28,650 bases of DNA, taken from NCBI GenBank assembly GCA_030673645.1, contig DAOVIO010000033.1, positions 1 to 28,650 of the forward strand, in the 5' to 3' direction. Source of the stretch: JAGLSB01 sp023135955 (lineage in GTDB: Bacteria > Bacteroidota > Bacteroidia > Bacteroidales > GCA-2748055). Below, piece after piece: positions 25,410 through 28,650 of the stretch (positions are counted from its first letter, which is position 1; every line of letters begins with the position of its first letter). Below the pieces are notes generated by a model. That model was given only the letters and a program-made list of their open reading frames with translations. It did not search any database and was not told where the DNA came from. The position numbers were made by a program, and so were the translations under genes.

Positions 25410-25909
25410 TGAAAAAGAAAGCTATATTCTTAGACCGAGATGGAGTCCTTAACAACGAAAAAGACAATTATTATGTTTTTCGTGTAGAAGATTTCTTTCT
25501 GAATGATGGAATAGGGGAAACATTAAAAGTCCTTAGCAATCAAGGATTTATTTTTATAGTTATCACTAATCAAGGCGGGATAGCAAAAAGATTATATTCC
25601 AGCAATGATGTTGAAGCTGTTCATAATAAATTATATTCTTTATTAAAATCCTATAATGTCAGAATAGAGGAAATATATTATTGCCCTCATCATTCCGATG
25701 TAGGAAATTGTCTCTGTAGAAAACCTAAGAATCTGAATATTGAAAAAGCAATTGCACGCTTCAATATAGACAGGGATAAATCGTGGTTTGTTGGCGACCG
25801 TGAATCAGATATCGAAGCTGGAAAATTATCAGGTTTGAAAACGATAAAAGTTACAGCTAATGAAGATATGAGTTACTTGAGAGAGATAATTAGGAAGAGA
25901 ACAGTGTAA
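25409..25909 (+). CDS. HAD-family phosphatase, heptose-bisphosphate phosphatase-like
   Basis: The protein has 166 residues and belongs to the HisB-N/GmhB subgroup. Motif I FLDRDGVLN carries the nucleophile Asp9 and acid Asp11. Motif II is VITNQGG (Thr53), motif III CRKPK (Lys106), and motif IV VGDRESDIEAG (Asp130, Asp134). The zinc loop ligands Cys92, His94, Cys101 and Cys103 (CPHH, CLC) are intact. Substrates in this group are D-glycero-D-manno-heptose 1,7-bisphosphate (LPS heptose path) and histidinol phosphate. With no his genes around, the heptose role is favoured, but neither is proven. It is coupled to the rhomboid gene by a 1-nt overlap. Confidence 0.88.
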   Translation: MKKKAIFLDRDGVLNNEKDNYYVFRVEDFFLNDGIGETLKVLSNQGFIFIVITNQGGIAKRLYSSNDVEAVHNKLYSLLKSYNVRIEEIYYCPHHSDVGNCLCRKPKNLNIEKAIARFNIDRDKSWFVGDRESDIEAGKLSGLKTIKVTANEDMSYLREIIRKRTV

Positions 25910-25938
25910 GTTACTGTTATTCATTTCGACTTATTTCG

Positions 25939-25963
25939 ACTACGCTTAATAAGCTTAGTTTTT
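25939..25963 (+). terminator. Probable terminator after the holA-rhomboid-HAD run
   Basis: ACTACGCTTA (25939-25948) and TAAGCTTAGT (25950-25959) are inverted copies with one mismatch, followed by a run of five T. Folding needs an AT-rich loop, so the effective stem is about 7 bp. Its position 30 bp after the stop fits. Confidence 0.45.
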
Positions 25964-25995
25964 CGTAGGATTCAAAAATCTCATCACACCATCAC

Positions 25996-26088
25996 TCCCG
26001 ATAGCTATCGGGAAGCACACCATGATCCCGAGAGAATACTCGGGACTAGTTCAACTAACAGCTTTCGGTTCGTAAACTCCCGATAGCT
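25996..26088. repeat. Cluster of palindromic repeats
   Basis: Three related hairpins lie in a row. TCCCGATAGCTATCGGGA (25996-26013) is a perfect 18-bp palindrome. TCCCGAG (26026-26032) pairs with CTCGGGA (26039-26045). AGCTTTCGG (26060-26068) pairs with CCGATAGCT (26080-26088) with one mismatch. The shared CCCGA/TCGGG core indicates copies of one element. It lies between convergent genes. Confidence 0.65.
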
Positions 26089-26105
26089 GAGTTTCACTTA
26101 GCACC

Positions 26106-26137
26106 AGCACATTAGCACACCAGCACACCAGCACACT
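26106..26137. repeat. 8-bp tandem repeat array (AGCACACC type, 4 units)
   Basis: Four consecutive units: AGCACATT, AGCACACC, AGCACACC, AGCACACT. The last unit runs into the TAG stop codon (26138-26136) of the YqgE gene, so changes in the array could reach the coding end. Confidence 0.7.
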
Positions 26138-26723
26138 AATTCATTCCCGGATTCTCAGGAAAATTAATCCACACCTTGTATTTATTTTCCATAGATTTAA
26201 GAACTTCCTTCCAGAAATCCGGATGAATTCCGTTCATTATTGAATCATTATCAATTTCTGCAACAAGCCAGGCATTATCTTCTAATTCCTTGTCTAATTG
26301 ATTGGCGGCCCAACCTGAATATCCAAGAAAAAATCTGATCTCCTCAGGTTTAATTTTCTGCTTTTTTAATAGATTCTTAAGGACATCAAAATCTCCTCCC
26401 CAATAAATATTACCCTGAACAAGGACAGATTCAGGAATAATATCTCCAAGGGTGTGAATATAATGAACTGTATTTGTATTTACCGGACCTCCAAGAGAGA
26501 AGCCTGCTCCAATGTCGGGGAAATCCTGAAGAATATCTCTTATATCTAATTCAACAGGTTTATTTAACACAAAACCTACAGAACCTTCATCGGTGTGCTC
26601 AGTTAGGTATACTACAGATCTTTTGAAATAACTGTCACTAAGGAAAGGCTCAGAGATCAATATCCTCCCCTTTGAAGCCTTTTTATCATTCTTAATTTCA
26701 AAAAAATCAATATTTAAATCCAT
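26136..26723 (-). CDS. YqgE/AlgH family protein (UPF0301)
   Basis: The protein has 195 residues, typical of the family. Signatures are GRILISEPFLSDSYFKRSV near the N-terminus, VGFVLNKPVELDI, SLGGPVNTNTVHYIHTL, RFFLGYSGWAANQLDKEL and the aromatic end. The biochemical role is not established; the name AlgH came from alginate regulation in Pseudomonas, which does not carry over here. It is cytoplasmic, with no signal peptide. The gene ends inside the 8-bp tandem repeat array and is convergent with the HAD phosphatase gene. Confidence 0.93.
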   Translation of the reverse strand: MDLNIDFFEIKNDKKASKGRILISEPFLSDSYFKRSVVYLTEHTDEGSVGFVLNKPVELDIRDILQDFPDIGAGFSLGGPVNTNTVHYIHTLGDIIPESVLVQGNIYWGGDFDVLKNLLKKQKIKPEEIRFFLGYSGWAANQLDKELEDNAWLVAEIDNDSIMNGIHPDFWKEVLKSMENKYKVWINFPENPGMN

Positions 26724-26922
26724 GATCTATTATTTTCAAAATACTCAGCACGGAATATTATTCAAGATTATACATTTTTATCAGAAAAAACTAAGATTTG
26801 GAAAAAAACTGAATAGAAAAAAAGCTGTTTTTTGATAAAAGTTAATTTTGAACCTCTAAATATTTCCTTAAATATATAACATCTACAATAATTACTATGC
26901 AACAAATTAAAAATTAATTGAT

Positions 26923-26930
26923 TATCTTTC
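26923..26930 (+). promoter_or_regulatory. -7-like box (TATCTTTC) for the antiporter gene
   Basis: A seven-of-eight match to TATCTTTG lies 34 bases before the ATG at 26957 in a 233-bp AT-rich gap that otherwise shows nothing. Support is positional. Confidence 0.35.
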
Positions 26931-26956
26931 AACTCATTTAACAGAATATCTCATAT

Positions 26957-28447
26957 ATGGAGAAGACAAGGAGGGAAGCTACCCTTTTTCAGGCATTTAT
27001 TCCAATTATATTTCTAATTACTTTTCTTGTTTTTAATGTAATTTATTTTGGTGATGCTACACTCGATGGGTCAAATCAGGTTGTATTGATTTTAGCTGCG
27101 GGTATTGCAGGAATTATCGCTATCCGATTAGGATCTGCCTGGTCATATATTATGGAAAGAATTGTCAAATCAATTTCTTCAGCCATGCCTTCCATACTGA
27201 TTCTCCTACTTATTGGAGCTCTGGCTGGAACCTGGATGATTAGCGGTGTGGTACCGGCCATGATCTATTACGGATTGAAACTATTCCATCCTTCCATTTT
27301 TCTTTTTGCTACAGTTATTATAACCAGTATTGTTTCATTAGCTACCGGTAGTTCCTGGTCTACAATTGCTACAATGGGGATAGCTCTAATAGGCATTGGA
27401 CAGGCCCTGGGTATTGGTGAAGGAATTGTTGCAGGTGCTGTTATTTCGGGAGCGTATTTTGGGGATAAAATGTCACCTCTTTCCGATACTACTAACCTGG
27501 CTCCCGCCATGGCCGGAACTGATCTTTTTACCCATATTCGTTATATGACAATTACTACTGTCCCTAGTATTATCATAACACTTATCATATTTTTAATTAT
27601 TGGCTTTACCTATAATTTTGAAGGAAATGGTGCCGATGTATCTGCTGTTTTAATGGCCATTGACACTCGATTTAATATCAATCTCTGGCTATTTTTAGTA
27701 CCTGCAGGACTGATTACTATTATCATCTTAAAAATTCCGCCCCTTCCTGCAATATTAGCGGGATCATTACTTGGTGGTGCATTTGCAATAATTTTTCAAC
27801 CTCATCTTCTTTATGAAATATCTGGTGTGGACACCAGCTTTTTCAAAGCCTCTTATATTTCAGTAATGCAATCAATTTTTGGAGATGTTACTATAGCTAC
27901 CTCAAATGAAATGGTAAACGAACTACTTTCCACTTCAGGGATGGCAGGTATGTTAAATACAATATGGCTAATCCTCGCGGCGATGGTTTTTGGAGGCGCA
28001 ATGGAATCTGCAGGCCTGCTTGTTAAACTAACAAGTTCAGTCATCAAATATGCAAAATCAACCGGTTCACTTATTGCAACAACAATAGCGACTAGTATAT
28101 TTTTCAATATTACTGCCTCAGATCAATATATTGCGATTGTAGTTCCGGGCAGAATGTATGCAAGTACTTATAAAAAAAGAGGCCTGAAACCCGAAGTTCT
28201 AAGCCGGACCCTGGAAGACGGAGGAACTATTACTTCAGTTCTTGTTCCCTGGAATACATGTGGGGCGACACAGTCGAGGGTACTTGGCGTTTCTACTTTC
28301 TCATATCTGCCCTTTGCTTTTTTCAACCTTATCAATCCTATTGTGAGTATTCTGATAGCGAGTTTTAACTATAAGATCAGGAGGTATAAGGAAGGTGAAG
28401 CTTTGCAGAATGAAAAACAGAACGACAAAAACATCAATCCAAGCTAG
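26957..28447 (+). CDS. nhaC: Na+/H+ antiporter, NhaC family
   Basis: The protein has 496 residues and about 11-12 hydrophobic segments; an inner-membrane exchanger that expels Na+ for H+ and supports pH and salt homeostasis. Family landmarks are LLLIGALAGTWMISGVVPAM, TGSSWSTIATMGIALIG, GAYFGDKMSPLSDTTNLA (the polar, charged helix typical of NhaC) and, near the end, EDGGTITSVLVPWNTCGA. The last 25 residues are a polar cytoplasmic tail. Malate/lactate antiporters of the same superfamily (MleN type) are the alternative; the substrate cannot be settled by sequence. The ATG at 26957 places a short charged N-terminus before the first helix. Confidence 0.9.
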   Translation: MEKTRREATLFQAFIPIIFLITFLVFNVIYFGDATLDGSNQVVLILAAGIAGIIAIRLGSAWSYIMERIVKSISSAMPSILILLLIGALAGTWMISGVVPAMIYYGLKLFHPSIFLFATVIITSIVSLATGSSWSTIATMGIALIGIGQALGIGEGIVAGAVISGAYFGDKMSPLSDTTNLAPAMAGTDLFTHIRYMTITTVPSIIITLIIFLIIGFTYNFEGNGADVSAVLMAIDTRFNINLWLFLVPAGLITIIILKIPPLPAILAGSLLGGAFAIIFQPHLLYEISGVDTSFFKASYISVMQSIFGDVTIATSNEMVNELLSTSGMAGMLNTIWLILAAMVFGGAMESAGLLVKLTSSVIKYAKSTGSLIATTIATSIFFNITASDQYIAIVVPGRMYASTYKKRGLKPEVLSRTLEDGGTITSVLVPWNTCGATQSRVLGVSTFSYLPFAFFNLINPIVSILIASFNYKIRRYKEGEALQNEKQNDKNINPS

Positions 28448-28545
28448 TACTGGAGTAAAACACAAATCATGTAATTCATTAATTAGAAAGCCATTAATAA
28501 TAAATTATAATTAGTTCTACTTTACGAAGTTAAAAAAATCTACTA

Positions 28546-28553
28546 TACTTTTG
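28546..28553 (+). promoter_or_regulatory. Bacteroidota -7 box (TACTTTTG)
   Basis: A perfect TAnnTTTG match lies 23 bases before the ATG at 28569, giving a predicted leader of about 10 nt. It is the main reason to accept the partial gene that follows. Confidence 0.42.
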
Positions 28554-28568
28554 TATATCAACAATATA

Positions 28569-28650
28569 ATGCTACTTTTAGGGAAAGAATCATACAGTAA
28601 TCATCTCCCGATTGAATTAAGGCAATGGCTAAATTTCAATTGGTTAAAAA
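28569..28650 (+). CDS. Start of an unidentified gene, cut by the window end
   Basis: An open frame of 27 codons begins MLLLGKESYSNHLPIEL and runs off the window. It follows a good -7 box and has no stop. Nothing in the visible residues identifies a family; there is no signal peptide. Confidence 0.45.
   Translation, partial: MLLLGKESYSNHLPIELRQWLNFNWLK

Noticed and set aside
26106..26137. CRISPR array
   Set aside because: Units are 8 bp and directly abutting with no spacers; no cas genes are present.
27268..27510. Minus-strand open frame inside the antiporter gene
   Set aside because: It is antisense to a conserved membrane protein; the proline/isoleucine-rich product is a codon shadow.

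Overview
This window is from an AT-rich chromosome of a Bacteroidota member, most likely in the Bacteroidales/Marinilabiliales area. The evidence is Bacteroidota-type -7 boxes (TAnnTTTG or close variants) ahead of several genes, few Shine-Dalgarno-like leaders, short Bacteroidota forms of AMP nucleosidase, HolA and YqgE, and four proteins built like PorE of the type IX secretion system. The lineage is inferred from gene content and style; no rRNA gene is present.

Layout. 1-4460: the 3' part of alaS, then a long-chain acyl-CoA synthetase gene ending at a strong hairpin terminator. 4504-7753 (minus strand): a sodium:solute symporter whose ATG directly follows the stop codon of a shortened RelE/ParE-type toxin, a cognate antitoxin interrupted by a stop codon, and a membrane-anchored iron-sulfur protein resembling reductive dehalogenases. 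7967-9268: recR, then a minus-strand ORF6N-domain gene that has lost its last 27 codons to an amber codon and has a 29-bp palindrome upstream. 9520-12707: lysA followed by a glycosyltransferase fused to a degenerate sugar-phosphate transferase.

12889-21806 is the most distinctive part. It holds four consecutive genes encoding secreted proteins with the same N-terminal chassis (signal peptide, TPR region, PD40-type beta-propeller) and different C-termini. The first ends in two helical repeats and a transmembrane anchor. The second ends in an OmpA-like peptidoglycan-binding domain. The third stops just after the propeller. The fourth has a carboxypeptidase-regulatory-like domain, an OmpA-like domain and two apparent SPOR-like units. 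I read this as a lineage-specific expansion of PorE-like envelope adaptors, with one scaffold carried on several anchors.

21829-28650: a GNAT acetyltransferase, a stand-alone HsdR-N-like nuclease-fold gene, AMP nucleosidase, a compact holA-rhomboid-HAD phosphatase run, YqgE/AlgH, an NhaC-type Na+/H+ antiporter, and the start of an unidentified gene. Three intergenic stretches (about 17429-17601, 23641-23772 and 25920-26137) carry palindromic or short tandem repeats of higher GC content than their surroundings.

Broken or decaying genes are clear in two places: the toxin-antitoxin pair and the ORF6N gene. No tRNA, rRNA, CRISPR array or complete insertion sequence was seen.
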